From NCBI GenBank assembly GCA_023388255.1, contig JAEWGO010000021.1, positions 1-64,000 on the forward strand: 64,000 nt of DNA. The letters are read 5' to 3'. The notes beneath the pieces were generated by a model. The model made no database searches, was not told where the DNA came from, and saw only the letters and a program-made list of their open reading frames with translations. The stretch is from Pseudomonadota bacterium. Lineage in GTDB: Bacteria > Pseudomonadota > Gammaproteobacteria > Xanthomonadales > Rhodanobacteraceae. The position numbers were made by a program, and so were the translations under genes. Of this stretch, positions 34,824 through 42,723 are shown piece after piece; within the stretch, counting starts at the first letter, position 1; each line of letters starts with the position of its first letter.

Positions 34824-35972
34824 ATGCAGATCGAGACGAAACTGCCGAAGGTCGGAACCACGATTTTCACCGTGATGAGCCAGCTCGCTATCGAGCACAA
34901 GGCAGTCAATCTCGGCCAGGGTTTTCCCGATTTCGACGGCCCGCAGGGCTTGCGCGACGCACTCGCGGCGGCGATGAACGCGGGGCGCAACCAGTACGCG
35001 CCGATGACCGGCTTGCCGGCGCTGCGCGAGCAGATCGCGCGCAAGACCGAACGCCTGTACGGCCGCAAGGTCAACGTCGATACCGAGATCACGGTTACCT
35101 CCGGTGCGACCGAGGCGCTGTTCGCCGCGATCGCGGCGGTGGTGCGCGCGGGTGACGAGGTGATCGTGCTCGATCCGTGCTACGACAGCTACGAACCGGC
35201 GATCGAACTCAACGGCGGCCACGCCGTGCACGTGCCGCTCGATCCGCGTGATTTCTCGCCGGATTGGCAGCGCATCGCCGATGCGGTCACTCCGAAGACG
35301 CGCATGATCCTCGTCAACACGCCGCACAATCCCTGCGGTTCGGTATTCAGCGCAGCCGATCTCGACGAACTCGCGGCGCTTGCGCGCAAGCACGATTTGA
35401 TCGTGCTGTCGGACGAAGTCTACGAACACATCGTGTTCGACGGCGCGGCGCACCAGAGCGTGCTGCGCCATGCGGAACTGGCCGAGCGCAGCTTCGTCGT
35501 CAGCTCGTTCGGCAAGACCTACCACTGCACCGGCTGGAAGGTCGGTTACTGCATCGCGCCGCGCGCGCTGTCGGCCGAGTTCCGCAAGGTCCACCAGTAC
35601 CTGACCTTCTGCACGTTCACGCCGGCGCAGGTGGCGTTCGCGGAAATCCTCGAAAAGGATCCGCAGCACTATCTCGATCTGCCCGCGTTCTACCAGGCCA
35701 AGCGCGATCGTTTCCGCGATCTTCTGACCGGCTCGAAGTTTGCGCTGCGGCCGGCGGCCGGCGCGTATTTCCAGGTCGTCGACTATTCGGCGCTGAGCGA
35801 TCGCGACGATCTCTCGTTCTGCGAATGGCTGATCAAGGAAGCCGGTGTCGCCGCGATTCCGATTTCGGCGTTCTACGAGACGCCGCCGGAAGGCCAGCGC
35901 CTGATCCGCTTTTGCTTCGCCAAGAGCGACGCGACCTTGGCGCAGGCGGCGGAACGCTTGCGGGCGTTGTAG
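34824..35972 (+). CDS. Methionine/glutamine-type aminotransferase (YbdL-like)
   Basis: 382 aa class I/II PLP aminotransferase. Motifs include NLGQGFPDFDGP, the cofactor loop SGATEAL, NTPHNPCG, and the PLP lysine in SSFGKTYHCTGWKVGY. The closest type is the methionine aminotransferase YbdL/kynurenine-aminotransferase-like group, which transaminates Met, Gln and aromatic amino acids. The next gene is an omega-amidase, the partner that hydrolyses the 2-oxoglutaramate formed when glutamine is the donor. That supports a role in methionine salvage or 2-oxo-acid repair. A TACGAT box is about 45 bp upstream. Confidence 0.88.
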   Translation: MQIETKLPKVGTTIFTVMSQLAIEHKAVNLGQGFPDFDGPQGLRDALAAAMNAGRNQYAPMTGLPALREQIARKTERLYGRKVNVDTEITVTSGATEALFAAIAAVVRAGDEVIVLDPCYDSYEPAIELNGGHAVHVPLDPRDFSPDWQRIADAVTPKTRMILVNTPHNPCGSVFSAADLDELAALARKHDLIVLSDEVYEHIVFDGAAHQSVLRHAELAERSFVVSSFGKTYHCTGWKVGYCIAPRALSAEFRKVHQYLTFCTFTPAQVAFAEILEKDPQHYLDLPAFYQAKRDRFRDLLTGSKFALRPAAGAYFQVVDYSALSDRDDLSFCEWLIKEAGVAAIPISAFYETPPEGQRLIRFCFAKSDATLAQAAERLRAL

Positions 35973-35980
35973 AACATGCC

Positions 35981-36120
35981 CGTCATTCCCGCCCGCTGCT
36001 GGCGGGGCTTTCAACAGCCGAAGGGCTGGTTGTCCAGCGCCTTGATGGCGCTCGGGTATCAGGCAGAGTCACTGGGTCGCTGCCGTGCGCACGCGGCAGA
36101 GGGTCTGCGCGGGAACGACG
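35981..36120. repeat. Diverged GTCATTCC-type inverted repeat
   Basis: CGTCATTCCCGC (35981-35992) is matched by GCGGGAACGACG (36109-36120), 11 of 12 complementary. It resembles the outer ends of the elements at 42494-42581 and 57344-57422 but has an unrelated, longer interior. Fills most of the gap between the aminotransferase and omega-amidase genes. Confidence 0.4.
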
Positions 36121-36154
36121 AGCGAGGTTTCGTTACACTTTCAGGGTGCATGCG

Positions 36155-36961
36155 ATGACGGACATGAAACTGCTGCGCGTTTCGCTCGTGCAAGGCGCCA
36201 CGCGCTGGCACGACGCCGCGGCGAATCGTGAGTATTACGGCGCGAAGGTGCGCGCGCTCGCCGGTACGACCGATCTCGTCGTGCTGCCGGAAACCTTCCT
36301 CTCTGGTTTCACCAACGAGACGCTCGGCAATGCCGAGACGATGGATGGCGAGGGCCTGCGCTGGCTGCGCGACCTCGCGCGCGAGGTCGATGCGGTCGTC
36401 ACCGGCAGCCTCGTCGTTCGCGAGGGCGATCGCTGCGCGAACCGCCTTGTCTGGATGCGCCCGGACGGCACGCACGCGCAGTACGACAAGCGCCATCTGT
36501 TCCGCATGGCCAAGGAGCACGAACGGTACGCCGGCGGCGACGAGCGCTTGGTCGTCGAATTGAACGGCTGGCGCATCTGTCCGCAGGTCTGCTACGACCT
36601 GCGGTTCCCGGTGTGGCTGCGCAACCGCTACGACCGCGCGGCGCGGCGCTTCGACTACGACCTGCTGATCTTCGTCGCGAACTGGCCGAGCGCGCGCCGG
36701 CATCCCTGGCGCACCCTGCTGCAGGCGCGCGCGATCGAGAACCTGAGCTATTGCGTCGGCGTCAATCGCGTCGGCGTCGACGGCAACGAACTGCACTACA
36801 GCGGTGACAGCGTCGCGCTCGACTTCGTCGGCCAGCCGCTGGTCGAGCTCGGCGCGCAGGAGCAGGTCGTCACCGTGACGCTCGACCCGGTCGCGCTCGC
36901 CGCGCATCGCGAGCGCTTCCCAGCCTGGATGGATGCGGACGAGTTCACGCTCGAGCGCTGA
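36155..36961 (+). CDS. Omega-amidase (YafV/Nit2-type carbon-nitrogen hydrolase)
   Basis: 268 aa nitrilase-superfamily enzyme with the catalytic triad E46 (VLPETFLSG), K112 (YDKRHLF) and C146 (CPQVCYDLRFPVW). The YDKRHLFRMAKEH and CYDLRFP context is that of YafV/Nit2, which deamidates 2-oxoglutaramate and 2-oxosuccinamate. ATG at 36155; TACACT about 20 bp upstream may be a -10 box. Works with the upstream aminotransferase. Confidence 0.9.
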   Translation: MTDMKLLRVSLVQGATRWHDAAANREYYGAKVRALAGTTDLVVLPETFLSGFTNETLGNAETMDGEGLRWLRDLAREVDAVVTGSLVVREGDRCANRLVWMRPDGTHAQYDKRHLFRMAKEHERYAGGDERLVVELNGWRICPQVCYDLRFPVWLRNRYDRAARRFDYDLLIFVANWPSARRHPWRTLLQARAIENLSYCVGVNRVGVDGNELHYSGDSVALDFVGQPLVELGAQEQVVTVTLDPVALAAHRERFPAWMDADEFTLER

Positions 36962-37262
36962 TTCCCTCGCTGCACTGGGCCGGCGAGTCGTGGGCGCTTC
37001 GGTATTGGATCAGCGGGGAATCGGCAATGTGCATTCACACCCACCATACGCCACCCCGAGCGGGCGCGAAGCGGCGTTGCAATGTCATGGGGCGTGACCG
37101 GGTGCAGCGGTGCAGCCGTTTCCTTCCTTGATCCATGAAGCGATCGCGATGGCGGGTTGGATGTGCCGCAATGCGCGGCACGAGGTGGGAGTTCTTGGCT
37201 AGCGGACAGGCAAGCGGCTGCGAACGATCGCTCACGGATCGGTCCATAGAGACTGCTTCGTC
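36962..37262. other. Convergent gap, nothing recognised
   Basis: 301 bp between the stops of the omega-amidase and the ArsC-like gene. I find no gene, no clear terminator and no repeat. Confidence 0.5.
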
Positions 37263-37613
37263 CTAGAGGATTGCCAGTACGTCTTCCGGGGGTCGTCCAA
37301 TCGCGGCCTTGCCGTTCGCCAGCACGATCGGGCGCTGGATCAGGCGCGGATGGGCGTGCATCACATCGACCAGTTCCCGTCGGCTCAAGCCTGGATCGTC
37401 GAGATCCAGATCCCTGTACTCGGGCTCCTCGCGACGCATCAGTTCGCGTGGTTCGATGCCGAGTTTGTCGAGGATGTCGTCCAGCTCGGCTGGTGTCGGA
37501 GGCGTAGCCTCATAGTCGATGACGCGCGGCAGGATGCCGTGTGATTCGATCAGGGCAAGCGTCGCGCGCGACTTGCTGCAACGCGGGTTATGCAGGATGA
37601 CGACATGACTCAT
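37263..37613 (-). CDS. ArsC-family (glutaredoxin-type) reductase, YfgD-like
   Basis: 116 aa. Start at the ATG 37613 (MSHVVILHNPRCSKS), which puts the active cysteine at C12, as in ArsC. The RCSKSRATLALIE helix and the C-terminal LIQRPIVLANGKAAIGRPPE stretch match the family. Family members reduce arsenate or act as general thiol oxidoreductases. No other ars genes lie nearby, so a YfgD-type general role is as likely as arsenate detoxification. Confidence 0.9.
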   Translation of the reverse strand: MSHVVILHNPRCSKSRATLALIESHGILPRVIDYEATPPTPAELDDILDKLGIEPRELMRREEPEYRDLDLDDPGLSRRELVDVMHAHPRLIQRPIVLANGKAAIGRPPEDVLAIL

Positions 37614-37673
37614 CGGCGTGACTCGTTTGGGGAGGGGGTGCGCGCAGTTGCGCGACAGCGGGCATGCTTGCAC

Positions 37674-37889
37674 TCAGGCGGCTGTGCGGCGTTGCCACAA
37701 GGCGAGTTCGCGCGCGACGATCTCTCGCTCGGCCAGGCTGCGCTGGGCGAAGGTGCCGAGCAATGCGCCATCGCCGGGCATGGTCACTTCGTACCATCGT
37801 GCGGCAATGTCGCCGCGTTCGTCGAACTTGGTGACGCGTTCGATATCATATCCGAGCACATTCGCTTCGGCTTGACGGTGATCCTTCAT
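37674..37889 (-). CDS. Small hypothetical protein
   Basis: 71 aa from the ATG at 37889, which has GGAG about 9 bp upstream. An ATG 5 codons earlier has none. The sequence (MKDHRQAEANVLGYDIERV... to LALWQRRTAA) is charged, with no signal or membrane segment. It ends 60 bp before the ArsC-like gene on the same strand. No family recognised. Confidence 0.55.
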   Translation of the reverse strand: MKDHRQAEANVLGYDIERVTKFDERGDIAARWYEVTMPGDGALLGTFAQRSLAEREIVARELALWQRRTAA

Positions 37890-37913
37890 GCAGGAGTTCT
37901 CCATGACAGCATC

Positions 37914-37941
37914 GCCACAGGTTACCGAACCAACCTGTGGC
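37914..37941. promoter_or_regulatory. Perfect 10-bp inverted repeat upstream of the small gene
   Basis: GCCACAGGTT/AACCTGTGGC with an 8-nt spacer, 24 bp before the start of the 71-aa gene. It has no T-run on either side, so an operator or leader hairpin is more likely than a terminator. Confidence 0.4.
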
Positions 37942-38221
37942 TCCGGTTAACGCCGAGTTGCCGCCCGGTTAAGTGTTCACGTTGGAGCGCCTGCCGGATT
38001 GCATCTCTTACCTGCAGGCGCGTATTGACGTCGTCGAGCTGGCCTGAAAGCAAGTTGAGCTGGATTTCGTTTCATGCAGCGCGAATGAATCGCGGAATGA
38101 TCGCGAATGTCGTCGGGAAGCCTGCTTGCTGCCACGGCAGGCGGCCCGCCATCCGGCACCACTCGGGGTCGGCGACTGGCATCGGCCGGCGCTAGTCGTC
38201 CGGTTTCTGGTTCATCCAAGA
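37942..38221. other. Gap before the pseudogene, nothing recognised
   Basis: 280 bp, with repeated CCGGTTAA-like words at 37943-37973 (CCGGTTAACG and CCCGGTTAAG) but no gene. Open frames here do not look like protein. Confidence 0.45.
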
Positions 38222-38960
38222 GTGATCCATGCGCAACTGCTCTTCGTCGCCATTTCACAGCCGTCTTCGGCGTCGCCCATGCCGACACCGCGACGTTCAT
38301 CCCCGTCAATACTCCGCAAGTCCAGATTTCCAGGATCTTGCCGAATGGCGCCTACGCGTCCGGCAGCATCTTTGACACAGCGGCTTTTCGCTGCACCGCC
38401 AGCACCTGCGTCGAAGAGCTGATTGCGGACATGAATGCCGGCGGCGGGATCAATGACAGCGGCATGCTTGCCGGTTTCGTTCCGGTCATGGGTGACTCGA
38501 ACAATGGTGGCGACGACCTGGGCGCCTGTGCGCAAGTCGGCGCTTCGCCCCCGCCGCTGTCAGCATGCCGAATCGCACCGGTGCGATTCGGCAACGCCTT
38601 TGAACATGCCTGCACCGGCAATGCCGTCGCGTTCGTGTGGACGACGACGGCGGCGATGGCCTGGGTGCCGACCTGTGATTCGACAATCGCGGTCGATTCC
38701 GGCGGAATGCCTTGGTGATTCACTCTGCAAGCGTGGTCGGGCGCAATGCCGGTTTTGCCTCGTCAGCGACCTCGGACGCGTGGCTGGCCGGCACGGACGG
38801 CCATGTCGGCGTGCGCTTGAAGCGCGAGGGCCGCAAGACATATCCGGTGGCGACCACCTGCTACGGGTATCTCCATCTCACGACTACCGGGGCAATAGGC
38901 TATCCCGCCACTTTGGTCGACTATTCCTGCGACGGCAACGCGATCACTATTTCTCCGTAG
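38222..38960 (+). pseudogene. Frameshifted exported protein, HAF-repeat-like
   Basis: The coding signal moves through three frames. From GTG 38222 one frame gives the hydrophobic start VIHAQLLFVA. Around 38250 the signal passes to the next frame (FTAVFGVAHADTATFIPVN), together a plausible signal peptide ending AHA. That frame runs to a TGA at 38716-38718. The sequence continues smoothly one frame over from about 38706 (NALVIHSASVVGRNAGFA...) to a stop at 38960, so one base appears lost there. The middle has HAF-like patterns (GGINDSGMLAGFVPV, AVAFVW, SVVGRN). Either the gene is decayed or the sequence carries two indel errors. Function unknown. Confidence 0.6.
38566..38593. repeat. 28-bp perfect palindrome inside the pseudogene
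   Basis: TGCCGAATCGCACC followed immediately by its exact reverse complement GGTGCGATTCGGCA, with no spacer. It encodes part of SACRIAPVRFGNAF in the broken gene. Confidence 0.9.
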
Positions 38961-39093
38961 GCGCCGAAGTCATTTCCGCGCCGGATAGAGCAGCGCCGTC
39001 CAACCGGGCTGCGCTGCTTCTTGGAGTGAGCGGCGACGGTACGAGACGGCCCGACTGCTACCATTCGCGGCCTCGCCCCGTGCATGCGCTTCC

Positions 39094-40815
39094 ATGATCC
39101 GCATCATTGCATCGAACCCGTTGTCACCGAACGAACGTCGCGAATTCTGGTTGTTCATGCTGTTTGCGCTGGTCCTGCTCGGCGCCGGCATCGGCCTGCG
39201 CGATGCGTGGCCGTCGGATGAGCCGCGTTTCCTGCTCGCGGCCAAACAGATGGTCGAGTCGGGCGACTGGCTGTTCCCGCATCGCGGCCACGAGTTGTAT
39301 TCGGACAAACCGCCGATGCTGTTCTGGCTGCAGGCGGCGACGTACGAAATTTTCCGCAGCTGGCGCATCGCCTTGCTGCTGCCGTCGCTGCTGGCCGGAC
39401 TGCTCACGCTCGGCCTGACCTGGGATATCGGCCGGCGTTTCTGGAACCATCGCGCCGGGCTGTACGCCGCGATCGGCGTGCTGTTCACGTTCCACTTCAT
39501 GTACCAGGTCAAGCGCGCGCAGATCGACCCGCTCGTGATGGGCTGGATCACGCTGGCGAACTGGGGCCTGCTGCTGCATTTCCTTCGCGGACCGAACTGG
39601 CGCGCGTACTGGCTCGGCTGTTTCGCCGCCGGACTCGGCGTGATCACGAAAGGCGTCGGCGTGCTCGCGTTGCTGATGTTCGTGCCATATCTGTTCGCGC
39701 TCTGGCGCGGCTGGGATGGCGTGACGCGCACGCAGGATTCCACCTTGTGCTGGCTCGGCGGCTTACTCGCATTCGCGGCGCCGATACTGCTCTGGGCCGG
39801 CACCGTGCTCACCGTCGCGCATGCGCGCGGCACGCCGGAATACGCGGCCTACGTCAACGACATCTTCTTCCACCAGACCGCGGGCCGTTATGCCGGCTCG
39901 TGGTCGCATCCGCAGCCGTTCTGGTACTACCTGCCGGTCGTGCTGCTGAACTGGTTTCCGCTCTCGCTCGCCTACATCGGCGCATGGCCGCGCTGGCGGC
40001 GTGACCTTGCCGCGCACGATGCACGCATCCTGCTGCCACTGGCGTGGTCGGTGCTGGTGCTCGTGTTCTTCAGCCTCGCGCGCGGCAAACGCGACGTGTA
40101 CCTGATGCCGGTGCTGCCGATGATCGCGCTGTCGATGGCGCCGTACCTCGTCGACATCGTGCAGGCGCGCTGGCTGCGCGTGACCGCTTTCACGATCGCG
40201 CTGGCCGCCGGTGTCGCGGTCGCCGCAGCCGCCTGCTGGGCGTGGTTCGCCCACCCGCCCGCGGCGATGCGTTTCCTGCAACAACGCGAACTCGACGATC
40301 TCGGCCCGATGGTGTGGGGCATGTTCGTCGCGATGGGCGCGGGCTTCATCGTGTCGGCCATCGCGTTCCGCGTGCGTCGCGGCGCACACGCCTTGCTCGG
40401 CGGCATCGCCGTGCTGTGGTTGGTGTGGAGTTTCTGGGCCGGCCCGCTGCTCAACGATTCCAGCTCCTCGGTCGGTCTCATGCGCAACGCGCGCGCGCTG
40501 GCCGGGCCGGGCACCGAGATCGGCATGGTCGCGTGGAAGGAACAGAACCTGCTGATGGCCGATGGCCCCGTGCGCGAGTTCGGCTTCAACGCCGACTGGA
40601 GCCGGCAATACGCCGATGCGGTGCACTGGCTCGATGAAGCGCCGGAGCATCGCCGCGTATTCATCCTCGAAGACGCGATGGGGCAATGCGTCGACAAGTC
40701 GAAGGCGGTCCACGTAGGCCATGCGAACCGGCGCGAGTGGTGGTTGTTCGCGGCCGATGCGGTAGTGCCCGGATGCGTGCCGGGTGATGGTTCCGATGCG
40801 GATGCCGAGCCTTGA
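39094..40815 (+). CDS. GT39-family membrane glycosyltransferase (ArnT/PMT-like)
   Basis: 573 aa with about 11-12 hydrophobic segments. The first loop carries D42-E43 in WPSDEPRFLLAA, the conserved acidic motif of protein mannosyltransferase/ArnT enzymes, and SDKPPMLFWLQA follows, another family signature. These enzymes move a sugar from a polyprenyl-phosphate carrier to lipid A, protein or other acceptors on the periplasmic side. The C-terminus (about 470-573) is a soluble periplasmic domain. No arn or pmt partners lie next to it, so acceptor and sugar are unknown. The start ATG has no strong ribosome site. Confidence 0.88.
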   Translation: MIRIIASNPLSPNERREFWLFMLFALVLLGAGIGLRDAWPSDEPRFLLAAKQMVESGDWLFPHRGHELYSDKPPMLFWLQAATYEIFRSWRIALLLPSLLAGLLTLGLTWDIGRRFWNHRAGLYAAIGVLFTFHFMYQVKRAQIDPLVMGWITLANWGLLLHFLRGPNWRAYWLGCFAAGLGVITKGVGVLALLMFVPYLFALWRGWDGVTRTQDSTLCWLGGLLAFAAPILLWAGTVLTVAHARGTPEYAAYVNDIFFHQTAGRYAGSWSHPQPFWYYLPVVLLNWFPLSLAYIGAWPRWRRDLAAHDARILLPLAWSVLVLVFFSLARGKRDVYLMPVLPMIALSMAPYLVDIVQARWLRVTAFTIALAAGVAVAAAACWAWFAHPPAAMRFLQQRELDDLGPMVWGMFVAMGAGFIVSAIAFRVRRGAHALLGGIAVLWLVWSFWAGPLLNDSSSSVGLMRNARALAGPGTEIGMVAWKEQNLLMADGPVREFGFNADWSRQYADAVHWLDEAPEHRRVFILEDAMGQCVDKSKAVHVGHANRREWWLFAADAVVPGCVPGDGSDADAEP

Positions 40816-41025
40816 TGGAGCCAGATTGGCGACGAAACTCAGCCGCACAATGTCCCTGACGTAGCGCGATCGAAAAGACACGTCTCATGCTACGAAGCTG
40901 ACCTGTCCCTGAGCTGTTTGCGAGCTATTTGGAGTTTTGATGAATCTCACCTGAGACAATCACCGCGGATGCACCTCTTGTGGCTGAGGATCGATGAATT
41001 TCGATGGCCAGATGGAGGAGCAAAC

Positions 41026-41571
41026 ATGAACAGTGGGATGAGCAGGAAAAATGCGTTCGCGATCGGTGCTTTGGTCTTGTGTATCGCTCTCTCTGGTTGC
41101 TGCGAGAATCAAACCAAAGCAGATGGTCCGCCTCCAGTCCAACGAGTGGTCGGATTGGCCGATGCTATCTCTCAAGTGCAAGAGGCAGTCTACGAGGCGC
41201 GAAAGGTCAACCCGGATCACAAAATCGGCGTCATGGCCAGCAAAGTCACGCTTAACTTGAAACTGACCGCAACGGACATGAAAACGGAGACCGGCGGCTA
41301 TTCGATTGGCGTCGCCTTGGGGCCAATCGCGGCCGGGACGACCAACACGCGTACGAATGGCGGAAATGACGCAGCTGAGAGCAGCATAACGCTCGAGCTG
41401 GTGAATCCTTACTTGGCCGACAAGGACACCCTGCTAGGCGTCTTGGCAGCAAATGAGAAAACTGGAGTTGGCAATGTCGACCTCAGAAAACTGCAGATCA
41501 ATCTCAAGACCTTCAAAGAGGCGCTGATGGACATTCAGATGAGTCCTGATCAAGCGCGTCCCGACAAGTAA
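41026..41571 (+). CDS. Lipoprotein with a Trypco2-like domain
   Basis: 181 aa. Strong GGAGGAG before the ATG at 41026. Lipobox LSGC with lipidated cysteine C25 (ALVLCIALSGCC). The mature part (about 40-130) has the order helix LADAISQVQEAVYEA, then beta strands (IGVMASKVTLNLKLTAT, GGYSIGVALGPI, SSITLELVNPY). This resembles the trypsin-co-occurring domain 2 (Trypco2) found in bacterial conflict systems. The resemblance is by eye. The gene and its surroundings (about 40.88-41.72 kb) are visibly less GC-rich than the rest, suggesting transfer. Confidence 0.7.
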   Translation: MNSGMSRKNAFAIGALVLCIALSGCCENQTKADGPPPVQRVVGLADAISQVQEAVYEARKVNPDHKIGVMASKVTLNLKLTATDMKTETGGYSIGVALGPIAAGTTNTRTNGGNDAAESSITLELVNPYLADKDTLLGVLAANEKTGVGNVDLRKLQINLKTFKEALMDIQMSPDQARPDK

Positions 41572-41760
41572 CGCCGATAGTCTCTTCTCCCCGCAACGCA
41601 CCCGTACATGGTGCAGCAAAGCATCGCACAAAGCGTGCGTGGGATCAGGTCTAAAGGGATGACTCGATGGGGTGCATGATGGCGCCTGATGCGGTGAAGA
41701 AGGAAACGGGGTCAGCACAACTTGACAGTCACGCAACTCATTGGTTTGGCAGCGGTGATC

Positions 41761-42441
41761 TCACCGTCTCCCACCCACTTCATCAATGTGCCTGAGCAAA
41801 TCCGCCGGATCCTCGAACACGCGGTAGGCGCCGGCGCGTTCGAGTTCGTCGCCGGAATAGCCGCCCGACAGCAGGCCGATGCCGAGCGCGTGCGCCCGAC
41901 GCGCGGCGAGCATGTCCCATACGGCGTCGCCGATGACGTTGGCGTTGCCGATGTCGACGCCGAGGCGGTCGGCGGCGGCGAGGAACAGGTCCGGGTCGGG
42001 TTTGGCGTATTTCACCTGATCGCGCGTGACGACCGGCACGCGGGCGAGGTCGACGCCGAGCGATTCGATCACCGGGCCGGCGGTTTCCATGCGGCCGCTG
42101 GTCGCGATCGCCCACGGAATCTTGCTATGGCTCAAGTAGTCGACCAGTTCGCGCGCGCCCGGAAGCGGGCGGATCGTGGCGGCGCGGCGGTTGTAGGCAT
42201 CGGCGTGTGCCTTGCGCATGCGTTCGGCGCGCGCGTCGTCGATTTCCATGCCGCATTCGCGCAGCAGGATGTTCATCATCAGGCCGCCGCTCATGCCGAT
42301 GCGGCGGTGGATGCGCCACACCGACAGCACGATGCCTTCCGATTCGAGTGCTTCCTGCCATGCGAGCACATGCTGGTAGACGCTGTCGACGAGGGTGCCG
42401 TCGAGGTCGAACAGGAACGCGGTCTGCGGTGCGGGTTTCAT
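41761..42441 (-). CDS. HAD-superfamily phosphatase
   Basis: 226 aa from the ATG at 42441 (a GTG 10 codons earlier is possible). Motif I FDLDGTLVDS has the nucleophile D12 and D14. Motif II is ATSGR, motif III the lysine in KYAKPDPDLF, and motif IV GDAVWDM. It has a helical cap type 1. The group includes phosphoglycolate and beta-phosphoglucomutase-like phosphatases. Substrate not predictable. Confidence 0.9.
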   Translation of the reverse strand: MKPAPQTAFLFDLDGTLVDSVYQHVLAWQEALESEGIVLSVWRIHRRIGMSGGLMMNILLRECGMEIDDARAERMRKAHADAYNRRAATIRPLPGARELVDYLSHSKIPWAIATSGRMETAGPVIESLGVDLARVPVVTRDQVKYAKPDPDLFLAAADRLGVDIGNANVIGDAVWDMLAARRAHALGIGLLSGGYSGDELERAGAYRVFEDPADLLRHIDEVGGRR

Positions 42442-42493
42442 CGGCGGCGACGGGTTCGTGGGGGTGACCACTCTAAGGTAACGCTGATCAAGC

Positions 42494-42581
42494 CGTCATT
42501 CCGGCGAAGGCCGGAATCCATTTTTCTTTTGGAAACATGTCATTGGAATCGAAATGGGTCCCGGCCTTCGCCGGGATGACG
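42494..42581. repeat. GTCATTCC palindromic element
   Basis: Left arm 42494-42520 starts CGTCATTCCGGCGAAGGCCG. Right arm 42555-42581 is its imperfect reverse complement (24 of 27). The 34-bp AT-rich interior differs from that of the copy inside mfd at 57344-57422. It sits between the HAD gene and the end of the delta-60 protein gene. A MITE- or REP-like dispersed repeat without coding capacity of its own. Confidence 0.85.
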
Positions 42582-42723
42582 GCAAACGCAGCTTGTTCAG
42601 CGTTGCCCTAAGGCAACACCGAACCCATCGTCGTGCTGGCGAAGGCGGGAGCTTTTGTCTACCGGCGCGCGCCGCGCGCGCAAGACCGGATCGCATTCAT
42701 CGCGATCCGGCCTCGTCTGCCGC

